This document shows, piece after piece, positions 7,892 to 16,558 of a stretch of 64,000 nt of DNA; within the stretch, counting starts at the first letter, position 1; every line of letters begins with the position of its first letter. Both the position numbers and the translations under genes were made by a program. Where the stretch lies: positions 682,001 through 746,000 of the forward strand of contig JAZKHT010000001.1 in assembly GCA_040385245.1 (NCBI GenBank). The letters are read 5' to 3'. The notes beneath the pieces were generated by a model, which was not told the DNA's origin, ran no database searches, and worked only from the letters and a program-made list of their open reading frames with translations. This DNA comes from JAZKHT01 sp040385245. GTDB taxonomy: Bacteria; Pseudomonadota; Alphaproteobacteria; Rhodobacterales; Rhodobacteraceae.

Positions 7892-8526
7892 CCACGCCTG
7901 CGCTGCTGACGCTGGTGCAATGGTTGTCACCGGCGTTTCCGACCGGGGGCTATGCCTATTCGCACGGGTTGGAACAGGTGATCACCGATGGCGCGGTGTC
8001 GGATGGTGACAGCCTGCGCCGCTGGCTGGCGGATGTTCTGAAATTCGGGGCAGGGCGGCAGGATGCCGTATTGCTGGCCCTGTCCCTGCGCGGCGGGGCT
8101 GACCATGACGCGCTGTCGGCACTGGCCCGCGCCTTGCAGCCATCGGCGGAACGCCTGTCCGAAACGGTGGAACAGGGTGCCGCCTTTGCCCGCGCGGTGT
8201 CGGCGCTGACGGGGCGCGACTTGCCCGCGCGCCCCCTGCCGGTGGCGGTGGGACAGGCGGCGTCGACACTTGATCTGCCGCCTGCGCAAGTGCTGGCGCT
8301 CTATCTGCACGCCTTTGCGTCGAACCTTGTGTCGGCGGCGGTGCGCTTTGTCCCCTTGGGGCAGGATGCGGGTCAGGCGGTTCTGTCGGCGCTGCATCCG
8401 GTGGTGGACGGGCTGGCCCGCGATCTGGTGGATGCGACGCCGGATGATCTGCAAAGCGCGGCCCTTGGGGCCGATCTGGCGGCGATGCGTCACGAAACAC
8501 TCGATGTAAGGATCTTCAAGACATGA
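7888..8526 (+). CDS. ureF: Urease accessory protein UreF
   Basis: UreF forms the UreD-UreF-UreG complex that activates urease. The 212-residue all-helical protein begins with the hallmark LVQWLSPAFPTGGYAYSHGLE. The central YLHAFASNLVSAAVRFVPLGQ block, which contacts UreG/UreD in known structures, is also present. The start overlaps the ureE stop and the stop overlaps the ureG start, both by four bases. Confidence 0.95.
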   Translation: MTTPALLTLVQWLSPAFPTGGYAYSHGLEQVITDGAVSDGDSLRRWLADVLKFGAGRQDAVLLALSLRGGADHDALSALARALQPSAERLSETVEQGAAFARAVSALTGRDLPARPLPVAVGQAASTLDLPPAQVLALYLHAFASNLVSAAVRFVPLGQDAGQAVLSALHPVVDGLARDLVDATPDDLQSAALGADLAAMRHETLDVRIFKT

Positions 8527-9140
8527 CCAAACATGGTCCCCTGCGCGTCGGCATCGGTGGTCCGGTGGGCGTGGGCAAGACGACGTTGACAGAACATCTG
8601 TGCCGCGCGCTGGCGCAGCGGTGCTCAATGGCCGTCATCACCAACGACATCTACACGCGCGAGGATGCCGAATATCTGATGCGCGCGCAGGTTCTGCCCC
8701 AGGACCGTATCCGCGGGGTGGAAACCGGGGGCTGCCCGCATACCGCGATCCGCGAGGATGCCAGCATCAATCTGGCCGCCGTGGCCGATCTGCGCGCAGT
8801 TCATCCCGACCTTGATCTGATCCTGATCGAGTCCGGCGGCGACAATCTTGCCGCGACCTTCAGCCCCGAATTGGCCGACCTGTCGATCTATGTCATCGAC
8901 ACCGCCGCCGGGCAGGACATTCCGCGCAAACGCGGGCCGGGGGTGACACGGTCTGATCTGCTGGTGGTCAACAAGACCGACCTTGCGCCTTATGTCGGCG
9001 TCGATGTCGCCTTGCTTGAGGCGGATACCCAAAGGGCGCGGGGGGCCCGTCCTTTCGTCATGGCACGCCTGCGGCAGGGTCAGGGCGTGCCCGAAATCGT
9101 CGCCTTTCTGGAGCGTGAGGGCGGCTTGGTCCTGCGCTAG
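8523..9140 (+). CDS. ureG: Urease accessory GTPase UreG
   Basis: SIMIBI-class GTPase whose hydrolysis drives nickel delivery into urease. The 205 residues show the P-loop GGPVGVGKTT at residues 12-21, the invariant nickel-binding CPH motif in ETGGCPHTAIREDAS, ESGGDNLAATFSPEL, and the base-recognition NKTDLAPYVG. It is the last gene of the urease operon and ends eight bases from the convergent glycosyltransferase gene. No hairpin terminator separates them. Confidence 0.97.
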   Translation: MTKHGPLRVGIGGPVGVGKTTLTEHLCRALAQRCSMAVITNDIYTREDAEYLMRAQVLPQDRIRGVETGGCPHTAIREDASINLAAVADLRAVHPDLDLILIESGGDNLAATFSPELADLSIYVIDTAAGQDIPRKRGPGVTRSDLLVVNKTDLAPYVGVDVALLEADTQRARGARPFVMARLRQGQGVPEIVAFLEREGGLVLR

Positions 9141-9148
9141 GATCTTGG

Positions 9149-10750
9149 TCAGTCTGCGGTCTTGCTCCACGATGCCAGGCGCGAGGCTGACGCGCGATAG
9201 AACGCGCGTTCAGCGTCGGGCAGACCGTCGTCGATATACCAAGGGCGGTGCTTTGCGGTGAAACCAGTCCCTGCCACGCGCAGGGCGGGCAGGCGTTCTT
9301 CGCGCAGCCTGCCGGGCGTTGGTTGGGCGGGTGGCACCTCAAGGAAGAACGTCGTGTCAACGGGGGCGTCATAGACGTCCGCTTCCAACGCGGTTTTCCA
9401 ATAGCGGTCTTCCCACGCGGCGGCTGACCATTCCGCGCCCTTGATCACGATCTTGTCGGTGTTGAACTTTTCCGCGTCCGAAAGATCGAGCGCCAGCCCC
9501 ACCTTGCGCCGGTCGTATCTGGTGGCCAGGGCGAACATCCGCGTCAGGAAGTCGGGGGCGGGGTCTGGCAGCGCAAGGTCTGGGTCCGAAAAAACGAAGG
9601 GCTGCCCCGGACACAACGTCTTGCGCACATGCGCAACGGCCCGTCTTGGCCCCATGTTGGTGCCCAGATGCACAACGCGCGCCGCAGCAAGGAAATCGTT
9701 TGTGGCGTAGTAATCCAGCAATTCGGCAGATGCCGATGCGTTGTCCAGAACGGTGACGGTGTAGAACCCGTTCGTTCTGAACCAGCCGATCATGTCGCGC
9801 AGATAGGTCGGCTGATTGAAAGAGTTGACAAAGACCGGCGTCGTGGCGCGCAGAGCAGCTTCGCCGGTGCCCATTGAACCGGGCGGTTCGGGGGCAGGGA
9901 CCGCCGTCAGACTGTCCAGTTCGCGCAGCCGCCGGTTCAGTTTTTTGCGCAACCCGTCCAGCAACTGTGCTCGGTCGGGAACGGACGCGGCAACGGTGCA
10001 ATCGGCGATGCGCTGGCGAAAGGTGGCGATGTCGCGCAGCAGCGACTTTCGTTCGCCGTCCGGGCCGGACACCGTGGTGAACGACAATCCGATACCGCGT
10101 CGATAGCGCACAAGGGGTTCGTCGATATATCCCACATCGCCCAAAAGCCGGGCGCGGAAATACAGCACCCGATCCTCGATCGCGGCGGTTTCGGTGATCG
10201 GTCCAAAGGCGCGGTACAGATCCTTGTGCCATGCAAAGGCGGCACCAATGCCGTTGTTCCTGGTCGTCGCCACCTCGGCCAGCGACTTGGCGGCAAGCTG
10301 GGTGTGGCGGTCCCTTTGCCGCGTGCGCAGTTCCGTGCCGTCCGGGCAGATGTCCGTGACGTTGGAATGGACAAGCCGCGTCTGGGTCAGGGATTGCAGC
10401 GCCACGATCTTGGCCGTCCGGTCGGGCACCGACACATCATCGCCCGCGTTGTAGATGATCAGATCGCCCGTCGCCAATTCGAACAGCCGGTTGACGTGGC
10501 CGATCAGCCCAAGGTTCGTGGCATTCCGGTTCAGCACCACCCGGTGCGGCCCGCGATAGGACTGTGCCGCCGCCTGCATGATCTGAAAGGTGCCGTCGGG
10601 CGAATGGTCATCCGACAACAGAATTTCCAGCGGGCTGTAGGTCTGGGCAAAGGCCGCGTCGATGGCCTCTTGAACCATTGCCTCTTGCGCGTAGGCCATC
10701 ACCGCAAAGGTCACGAGGGGCTGCGTAACGGCGGGGACATCGTCAATCAT
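9149..10750 (-). CDS. Family 2 glycosyltransferase, large, substrate unknown
   Basis: A 533-residue cytoplasmic protein. Residues 12-110 form a GT-A/GT2 nucleotide-sugar fold (VTFAVMAYAQEAMVQEAIDA, SDDHSPDGT near 46-54, and metal-binding GDD at 103-105). The N-terminal half resembles rhamnosyl or similar transferases. The C-terminal half (about 310-530) is a second glycosyltransferase-like region with SDPDLALPDPAPDF. The ATG at 10750 is preferred because the further upstream 25 codons precede the first fold strand. A small reading frame overlaps its start in ATGATTGA. It is unrelated to the flanking urea genes; a cell-surface polysaccharide role is inference. Confidence 0.8.
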   Translation of the reverse strand: MIDDVPAVTQPLVTFAVMAYAQEAMVQEAIDAAFAQTYSPLEILLSDDHSPDGTFQIMQAAAQSYRGPHRVVLNRNATNLGLIGHVNRLFELATGDLIIYNAGDDVSVPDRTAKIVALQSLTQTRLVHSNVTDICPDGTELRTRQRDRHTQLAAKSLAEVATTRNNGIGAAFAWHKDLYRAFGPITETAAIEDRVLYFRARLLGDVGYIDEPLVRYRRGIGLSFTTVSGPDGERKSLLRDIATFRQRIADCTVAASVPDRAQLLDGLRKKLNRRLRELDSLTAVPAPEPPGSMGTGEAALRATTPVFVNSFNQPTYLRDMIGWFRTNGFYTVTVLDNASASAELLDYYATNDFLAAARVVHLGTNMGPRRAVAHVRKTLCPGQPFVFSDPDLALPDPAPDFLTRMFALATRYDRRKVGLALDLSDAEKFNTDKIVIKGAEWSAAAWEDRYWKTALEADVYDAPVDTTFFLEVPPAQPTPGRLREERLPALRVAGTGFTAKHRPWYIDDGLPDAERAFYRASASRLASWSKTAD

Positions 10751-10949
10751 ACAGGGACACCTGGGCGCGAAGGTCACGGAGCATTTCTTCGGCCTTATCA
10801 CTACGGAATTTCCGAATACAGGCAAGACTGACAGCGTCGGGCGGCCCTTGGGTCTGACAGCGCGTCACGCACACGCGGATCGCCACCCGAGTCGGCAGCG
10901 CATAACCCATCCATTGCCCATAATGCTGGCGAACCGGATAGCTTTGCAT
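10743..10949 (-). CDS. Possible small Cys-containing protein upstream of the glycosyltransferase
   Basis: A 68-codon leftward frame whose TGA overlaps the glycosyltransferase ATG by eight bases (ATGATTGA), a spacing typical of coupled genes. The protein has three cysteines within about 17 residues and a charged helical end (RSDKAEEMLRDLRAQ). Third-position GC is only about 60%, well below the neighbouring genes, and there is no clear ribosome-binding site. It may be a recently acquired small gene or a chance frame. The sequence just upstream contains a near-palindrome, GCATAAAATTTATGC, at 10947-10961. Confidence 0.3.
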   Translation of the reverse strand: MQSYPVRQHYGQWMGYALPTRVAIRVCVTRCQTQGPPDAVSLACIRKFRSDKAEEMLRDLRAQVSLYD

Positions 10950-11207
10950 AAAATTTATGCCAAATCCCCTGTTTGAGAGTCCACTTTAAGGACTCCAAGG
11001 CCGTTTCGTTGCCGCAGCGCGGCGAACCTTGTCTTCTTTGCCTGCAGCGCCTTCGGGCGTGGCGAGGGAAAGATGTGCGGTGGCGATCTGATGTGGAAGT
11101 CCGTCACCACCGCACGGGGTGCAACCGAAGTTGCCAACCGAAGATAGTGCCGCTTCCCCTGAATGGGAAGGGCAGCTTCGTGCGGCCTCGATTAAGGGGA
11201 TTACCGG
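10950..11207 (+). promoter_or_regulatory. Structured leader and control region of urtA
   Basis: A gap of about 258 bases without a convincing gene. It contains a long-range stem GTGCGGTGG (11075-11083) with CCACCGCAC (11107-11115), two direct repeats of CAACCGAAG (11122-11130 and 11135-11143), and a hairpin CTTCCC (11153-11158) with GGGAAG (11165-11170). AAGGGG nine bases before the ATG is the likely urtA ribosome-binding site. I found no clear sigma-54 -24/-12 promoter by eye. The two stems could be a leader RNA that senses nitrogen status; this is inference. Confidence 0.4.
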
Positions 11208-12485
11208 ATGAACGGGATAAAGGGATTGCTGCTGGGCGGTGCCATGGGCCTGTCCGTGGCGGGCGCGGCTGCCGCGCAGGAAACGATCAAGGTCGGCGTG
11301 CTGCATTCGCTGTCAGGCACGATGGCGATTTCAGAAACCACGCTGAAAGACACCATGCTGATGCTGATCGAAGAACAGAACGCCAAGGGTGGTCTGCTTG
11401 GTCAACAGCTTGAGGCGGTGGTGGTAGACCCCGCGTCCGACTGGCCGCTGTTCGCCGAAAAGGCGCGCGAATTGCTGACCGTGTCCAACGTCGATGTGAT
11501 GTTCGGCTGCTGGACCTCTGTCAGCCGCAAGTCCGTGCTGCCGGTGATCGAGGAACTGAACGGTCTGCTGTTCTACCCGGTGCAGTACGAGGGCGAGGAA
11601 TCGTCCAAGAACGTCTTCTACACCGGGGCCGCGCCAAACCAGCAGGCCATCCCCGCGACCGATTACTTCCTGGAAGAGCTGGGGGTCGAGAAATTCGCCC
11701 TGCTGGGCACTGACTATGTCTATCCGCGCACCACGAACAATATCCTTGAGGCGTATCTGCTGGGCAAGGGCGTCGCCAAGGAAGACATCTTTGTGAACTA
11801 CACCCCCTTTGGCCATTCCGACTGGTCCAAGATCGTGGCCGACGTCGTGGCACTGGGTGCCGACGGCAAGAAGGTGGGTGTGATCTCCACCATCAACGGC
11901 GATGCGAACATCGGTTTCTACAAGGAACTGGCGGCTGCGGGTGTGTCGGCAGACGATCTGCCGGTCGTCGCCTTTTCCGTCGGGGAAGAGGAACTGTCGG
12001 GTCTGGATACGTCGAATCTTGTCGGCCATCTGGCCGCATGGAACTACTTCCAGTCCGCCGAAGATCCGGCCAATGCCGAATTCATCGCCAAGTGGAAGGC
12101 CTTTGCCGGTGAAGACCGCGTGACCAACGACCCGATGGAGGCACATGTCATCGGCTTCAATATGTGGGTCAAAGCGGTCGAAGCGGCGGGCACGACAGAC
12201 GTCGATGCGGTGCGCAAGGCGATGTACGGGCTTGAAGTGCCAAACCTGACCGGCGGCGTGGCCAAGATGCTGCCGAACCATCACCTGACCAAGCCGGTTC
12301 TGATCGGTGAGATCCGCGCCGATGGTCAGTTTGACATCGTGTCGCAGACCGAACCGGTGCCGGGCGACGCCTGGACCGACTTCCTGCCGGAATCGGCGGT
12401 GCTCGACTCTGATTGGGCGGCCTTGGATTGCGGGATGTACAACACCGAAACCAAGACCTGCGTCCAGATTAAGTCGAACTACTGA
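11208..12485 (+). CDS. urtA: Urea ABC transporter substrate-binding protein
   Basis: Periplasmic receptor of the high-affinity urea importer. The 425 residues start with a signal peptide (MNGIKGLLLGGAMGLSVAGA, cleavage around residue 23), followed by IKVGVLHSLSGTMAISE. This opening, together with FGCWTSVSRKSVLPVIEE and LFYPVQYEGEESS, distinguishes UrtA from branched-chain amino-acid receptors. It heads urtABCDE and is separated from urtB by a hairpin. The neighbouring urease operon would use the imported urea. Confidence 0.95.
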   Translation: MNGIKGLLLGGAMGLSVAGAAAAQETIKVGVLHSLSGTMAISETTLKDTMLMLIEEQNAKGGLLGQQLEAVVVDPASDWPLFAEKARELLTVSNVDVMFGCWTSVSRKSVLPVIEELNGLLFYPVQYEGEESSKNVFYTGAAPNQQAIPATDYFLEELGVEKFALLGTDYVYPRTTNNILEAYLLGKGVAKEDIFVNYTPFGHSDWSKIVADVVALGADGKKVGVISTINGDANIGFYKELAAAGVSADDLPVVAFSVGEEELSGLDTSNLVGHLAAWNYFQSAEDPANAEFIAKWKAFAGEDRVTNDPMEAHVIGFNMWVKAVEAAGTTDVDAVRKAMYGLEVPNLTGGVAKMLPNHHLTKPVLIGEIRADGQFDIVSQTEPVPGDAWTDFLPESAVLDSDWAALDCGMYNTETKTCVQIKSNY

Positions 12486-12495
12486 TCCTTGCTGC

Positions 12496-12520
12496 GGGGC
12501 CGCGACCTGCGGCCCCGTTT
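12496..12520 (+). terminator. Attenuating hairpin between urtA and urtB
   Basis: A perfect 8-bp stem, GGGGCCGC (12496-12503) with GCGGCCCC (12509-12516), with a 5-base loop and GTTTCCCC after it. The T-run is weak, so it probably lets part of the transcription through. That fits the common need for more binding protein than membrane components. Confidence 0.55.
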
Positions 12521-12542
12521 CCCCTTCTGACCGCAGGTCCCG

Positions 12543-14501
12543 ATGCGCCGCTTCCTGATTTCCCTGATTGCAGCATTGGTCGTGTCCCTGCCGGGGCTGG
12601 GGCAGGCACAGACGGCGGGCCAGACCTTGCCGCAGATCGTGGCCGACAACCGCGCACAGATCGAAAAGCCGTCGCGCACCACCATCGGCCCCGTCATCGC
12701 CGCCCTTGCTGCCAGCGGTGATCCTGCCGCCGCCTCCTTTTTGTCTGCCTGGGCCAACAAGGGGTTGGGTCTGCGCAAGGCAGATGGGACATTCTTTCTG
12801 ATCACCGCTGCCGCTGATGGCTGGGCTTTGCGCGATCTGACCGGCGCGGACGCCGGAACGGCCGCCAAGACGGACATCACCGAATTGAAACCGAACGCTG
12901 GCGTGCGCGGGCTGATTGCCACGGCGTTGGTGCAGTTCACCCTGTCCGACCCCGACAGGGGCACAAGGGCCGACGCGTTGACATCCATCGCGCGTGACCC
13001 GTCCGCCGACCATCTGGCCCCCTTGCGCGCGTCGATCCGGGACGAGACGGATGCCGACTTGCTGGCGCAAAAGGAACGGTTGGAACGGCTGTTGACCCTG
13101 CGCTTTGATCCCGACAGTGCCGCCCGCGTGGCCGCCATCCAAAGCTTTGGCGGCGATCTGGGGCTTGACTTGCGTGGCGCGCTGAACCCGATCCTTGCCA
13201 CGACCCGGCTGGCGGTTGCGGGCGACCTGCCCGCAGACGCGAACCTTGCGCGCGACCTGATCCCCGGCCGCGACCTGACCGAGGCAGAGGCGTATGACGT
13301 GCTGGTCGCGGCAGACATGGCCCCTGCGCGCCTGACCATTGCAGATGCCCGCGCCGCATTGGCGGCCAATCTGGTGGGTGGCATGGTGGGCGGCGTTCCC
13401 TTGGCCAACCTGAACACCCAAGCCGCCCGCGACCGCGCCTATACCGCGCTTGAACAGGCAGGCACCGTCTCCCTTGCCGCCACGGATGACGAGGTATCAG
13501 CGGCCGTCGCCGCCCACCGATTTGTCGATCTTTACGCCGAACCTGACGCCGCCGTCACCACCGCCGCACAGGCCGCGCTTGATGCCATCGAATTCAAGCT
13601 GGGCGCGATGCAGGCTGCCGACCTTGCGCTCGACGCGATCTCGCTGGCGTCGATCTACTTTCTGGCCGCCATCGGGCTTGCCATTACCTTTGGCGTCATG
13701 CGCGTCATCAACATGGCGCATGGCGAATTCATCATGATGGGGGCCTACACGGGCTATGTCGTCCAGCAGGTGATCACCAATTACACTCTGTCGATCCTCG
13801 TGGCGCTGCCCTTGGCCTTTGCCGTCACCTTTGCCGCTGGGGTGGCGATGGAACGGCTGGTCATCCGCCACCTGTACAAGCGCCCGCTGGAAACCCTGCT
13901 GGCGACGTTTGGCATTTCCATCGCGCTGCAACAACTGGCCAAGACGGTGTTCGGCACCCAGGCCCGCCCCCTGACCTCGCCCGCGTGGCTGGATGGGGCG
14001 CTGGTGTTCAACGACGTGGTGGCGATCAGCTACATCCGCATCGCGATCTTTGTGATGGCCATGCTGTTCCTGGTGTTCTTCCTGTGGCTGATGAAGCGCA
14101 CAAGGCTGGGGCTCGAGGTGCGTGCGGTGACGCAAAACCCGTCGATGGCCGCATCCATGGGGATCAACCCCGACCGCATCAACATGCTGACCTTCGGCTT
14201 GGGCTCCGGCATCGCGGGCATCGCGGGCGTGGCCATCGGCCTCTTCGCCAAGGTCACGTCGGAACTCGGGTCTGATTACATAGTCCAAAGCTTCATGACC
14301 GTGGTCGTGGGCGGCGTTGGCAACATCTGGGGCACGCTGGCAGGGGCTGCCCTGATCGGCGTGCTGCAAAAGGGGATCGAGTGGTTGAACCCGTCAAACA
14401 CGCTGGCGGCGCAGACTTACATGATCCTGTTCATCATCCTGTTCATCCAGTTCCGCCCGCGGGGGATCATCGCCCTCAAAGGTCGGGCGGCGGGGGATTG
14501 A
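12543..14501 (+). CDS. urtB: Urea ABC transporter permease UrtB
   Basis: Inner-membrane permease of the LivH type with a long N-terminal extension. Residues 1-22 are a signal peptide (LVVSLPGLGQAQ). Residues about 25-355 form a helical extracytoplasmic region typical only of urea-type UrtB. From about residue 360 come the membrane helices (SLASIYFLAAIGLAITFGVMRV, MAHGEFIMMGAYTGYV and others). The 652-residue length therefore reflects the family, not a fusion artefact. It is followed by a 84-base gap with a dispersed repeat before urtC. Confidence 0.93.
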   Translation: MRRFLISLIAALVVSLPGLGQAQTAGQTLPQIVADNRAQIEKPSRTTIGPVIAALAASGDPAAASFLSAWANKGLGLRKADGTFFLITAAADGWALRDLTGADAGTAAKTDITELKPNAGVRGLIATALVQFTLSDPDRGTRADALTSIARDPSADHLAPLRASIRDETDADLLAQKERLERLLTLRFDPDSAARVAAIQSFGGDLGLDLRGALNPILATTRLAVAGDLPADANLARDLIPGRDLTEAEAYDVLVAADMAPARLTIADARAALAANLVGGMVGGVPLANLNTQAARDRAYTALEQAGTVSLAATDDEVSAAVAAHRFVDLYAEPDAAVTTAAQAALDAIEFKLGAMQAADLALDAISLASIYFLAAIGLAITFGVMRVINMAHGEFIMMGAYTGYVVQQVITNYTLSILVALPLAFAVTFAAGVAMERLVIRHLYKRPLETLLATFGISIALQQLAKTVFGTQARPLTSPAWLDGALVFNDVVAISYIRIAIFVMAMLFLVFFLWLMKRTRLGLEVRAVTQNPSMAASMGINPDRINMLTFGLGSGIAGIAGVAIGLFAKVTSELGSDYIVQSFMTVVVGGVGNIWGTLAGAALIGVLQKGIEWLNPSNTLAAQTYMILFIILFIQFRPRGIIALKGRAAGD

Positions 14502-14526
14502 CGCGATGCTGCGTTCATCTGGCACC

Positions 14527-14562
14527 AATTATCCCGCAGGGGGCCGGGGGCGCAAAGCCCCC
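14527..14562 (-). repeat. Dispersed GC-rich intergenic repeat, copy 2 (reverse orientation)
   Basis: Read on the minus strand the order is GGGGGC-TTTGC-GCCCCC, then CCCCC and CGGGATAATT, matching copy 1 near 3100 with changes. It lies in the urtB-urtC gap and can fold as GGGGGC/GCCCCC. Confidence 0.55.
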
Positions 14563-14585
14563 GGTGCCTGGGGCAAAGGCATGAC

Positions 14586-15818
14586 ATGACCCAAGGATTT
14601 CTGGCGAAAAACCCCTCTGTCCTGATCTTTCTGCTGGTGCTGGCTCTGTTCACCCTCGCGGTGACGCTGCTGTCCGAGGCCTATGGCGTGGCCTTCCTGT
14701 CCACGTCCTTTGTCAAGACGCTGGGCAAGACGCTGTGCCTGTGTCTGATCGCCTTGGCGATGGACCTGATCTGGGGCTATGCGGGCATCCTGTCGCTGGG
14801 TCATTTCGCCTTTTTCGGTATCGGCGGCTATATGATCGGCATGTGGCTGATGTATGCCCGCACCGAAGAAATCGTTGTGACCGCTTTGGCGCAGGGCGTG
14901 CTGCCCGCCACGCCGGACGAAATCCGCCAGGGCATCGCCACCCAGATCTTCGGCGTCGTCGGGGCGTCGGAATTCCCCCCTGTCTGGGCCTTTGCCCACA
15001 GCCTGACGGCGCAGCTGGTGCTGGTCGTTGCGGTTCCGGGGGTGCTGGCCGGGGTGTTCGGCTGGCTTGCGTTCCGGTCGCGCGTGACGGGGGTGTATCT
15101 GTCGATCCTGACGCAGGCGATGACGCTGGCGCTGGCCTTGTACCTGTTCCAGAACGATTCCGGCCTGCGCGGCAATAACGGGCTGTCGGGGTTGCAGAAC
15201 ATTCCGGGGCTGGGGGATGTGTCGCAGGACCGGCTGTCGGTCTGGTTCTTCTGGGGGTCGGCACTGGCGCTGGGGCTGGCCTATGTGGTGCTGGCCTGGG
15301 TCGTTTCGGGCAAATTCGGGTCGGTCATCCGCGCCATTCGCGACGACGAACAGCGGGTGCGTTTCCTTGGCTATTCGGTCGAGGGGTACAAGCTGTTCAT
15401 TTTTACCCTGACCGCCATCATCGCGGCCATCGCGGGGGCGCTGTATTATCCGCAAGCGGGCATCATCAACCCAGCGGAACTGGCCCCCATCGCGTCGATC
15501 TATCTGGCGGTCTGGGTTGCCATCGGCGGGCGCGGGAGGCTCTATGGCGCGGTGATCGGGGCAGCCTTTGTGTCGCTGCTGTCAAGCTGGTTCACCGGCG
15601 GGCGCGCGCCGGATGTGCCACTGGGATTTTACACGATCAAATGGGTGGACTGGTGGCTGGTGCTGCTGGGCCTGTCCTTTGTCGCCGTCACCCTGTTTGC
15701 GCCAAAGGGCATCGGCGGGCTGTTCGATCTGTGGCAGGGCCGGCGCAGCCCTGACCGCAAGGGTGCCCCCCTTGGCCCCGACGATGGTGCCCTGATGGAA
15801 CGCGAGGCGCTGGAATGA
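14586..15818 (+). CDS. urtC: Urea ABC transporter permease UrtC
   Basis: Second permease (LivM type) of the urea importer; 410 residues with about ten hydrophobic segments. It has the family block LIALAMDLIWGYAGILSLGHFAFFGIGGY near residues 52-80 and the cytoplasmic coupling region SVIRAIRDDEQRVRFLGY. The first codons follow a purine-rich stretch. Its stop overlaps the urtD start (ATGA). Confidence 0.94.
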   Translation: MTQGFLAKNPSVLIFLLVLALFTLAVTLLSEAYGVAFLSTSFVKTLGKTLCLCLIALAMDLIWGYAGILSLGHFAFFGIGGYMIGMWLMYARTEEIVVTALAQGVLPATPDEIRQGIATQIFGVVGASEFPPVWAFAHSLTAQLVLVVAVPGVLAGVFGWLAFRSRVTGVYLSILTQAMTLALALYLFQNDSGLRGNNGLSGLQNIPGLGDVSQDRLSVWFFWGSALALGLAYVVLAWVVSGKFGSVIRAIRDDEQRVRFLGYSVEGYKLFIFTLTAIIAAIAGALYYPQAGIINPAELAPIASIYLAVWVAIGGRGRLYGAVIGAAFVSLLSSWFTGGRAPDVPLGFYTIKWVDWWLVLLGLSFVAVTLFAPKGIGGLFDLWQGRRSPDRKGAPLGPDDGALMEREALE

Positions 15819-16558
15819 CCGCCCTTCTGGAAGTATCGGGCGTGTCGGTCAGTTTTGATGGCTTTCGCGCCATCAACAATCTGTCCTTCAGCATCGGCCC
15901 GGCGGAATTGCGCGCCATCATTGGTCCCAATGGGGCGGGCAAGACCACCTTCATGGATATCGTGACGGGCAAGACGCGGCCAGATCAGGGCACGGTCAGC
16001 TTTGGCGAACGCTCGGTATCCTTGCTGTCGCTGACCGAAGCGCAGATTGCCCGCGCGGGTGTGGGACGCAAGTTCCAACGCCCCACGGTGTTCGAGGATC
16101 AGACGGTCGCAGAAAACCTGACCATGGCGCTGAAGGCGCATCGCAGCCCGTGGCGCGTTCTGGTCTGGACCGAAACCGCTGCCCATCGCGCCCGTGTGCA
16201 GGCGCTGGCCGAAGAGGTGGGGCTTGCCGACCATTTGCCGCGCAAATCTGGGGAATTGTCGCACGGACAGAAACAATGGTTGGAGATCGGCATGTTGCTG
16301 GCGCAGGAACCGCGCCTGCTGCTGGTCGATGAACCGGCAGCGGGCATGACCTTGGCCGAACGGGAACACACGACGCGGCTTCTTGTCGACATGGCGAAAA
16401 CCCGCGCGGTTGTGGTCGTCGAACACGATATGGAGTTTGTGCGCCGCCTGAACTGCAAGGTGACGGTGCTGCACGAAGGGTCTGTGCTGGCCGAAGGGTC
16501 GCTGGACCACGTCACGCAGAACCGGCAGGTGATCGAAGTCTATCTGGGGCGCGGATGA
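15815..16558 (+). CDS. urtD: Urea ABC transporter ATP-binding protein UrtD
   Basis: LivG-type ATPase; 247 residues. Walker A is GPNGAGKTT at residues 37-45, the signature is LSHGQ at 148-152, and Walker B is LLLVDEP at 168-174. The H-loop region VVVEHDMEFVRRL follows, whose EHDME is typical of this subfamily. It overlaps urtC and urtE by four bases at each end. Confidence 0.94.
   Translation: MTALLEVSGVSVSFDGFRAINNLSFSIGPAELRAIIGPNGAGKTTFMDIVTGKTRPDQGTVSFGERSVSLLSLTEAQIARAGVGRKFQRPTVFEDQTVAENLTMALKAHRSPWRVLVWTETAAHRARVQALAEEVGLADHLPRKSGELSHGQKQWLEIGMLLAQEPRLLLVDEPAAGMTLAEREHTTRLLVDMAKTRAVVVVEHDMEFVRRLNCKVTVLHEGSVLAEGSLDHVTQNRQVIEVYLGRG

Noticed and set aside
11041..11207. Guanidine or other known riboswitch before urtA
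   Set aside because: The stems do not show the conserved loop sequences of ykkC-type or mini-ykkC motifs that I know; only a generic structured leader can be claimed.
11331..13421. 696-codon open frame on the minus strand across urtA and urtB
   Set aside because: It is antisense to two well-supported genes; its protein is rich in His, Gln, Arg and Gly with no recognisable domain, as expected for the shadow of high-GC genes.
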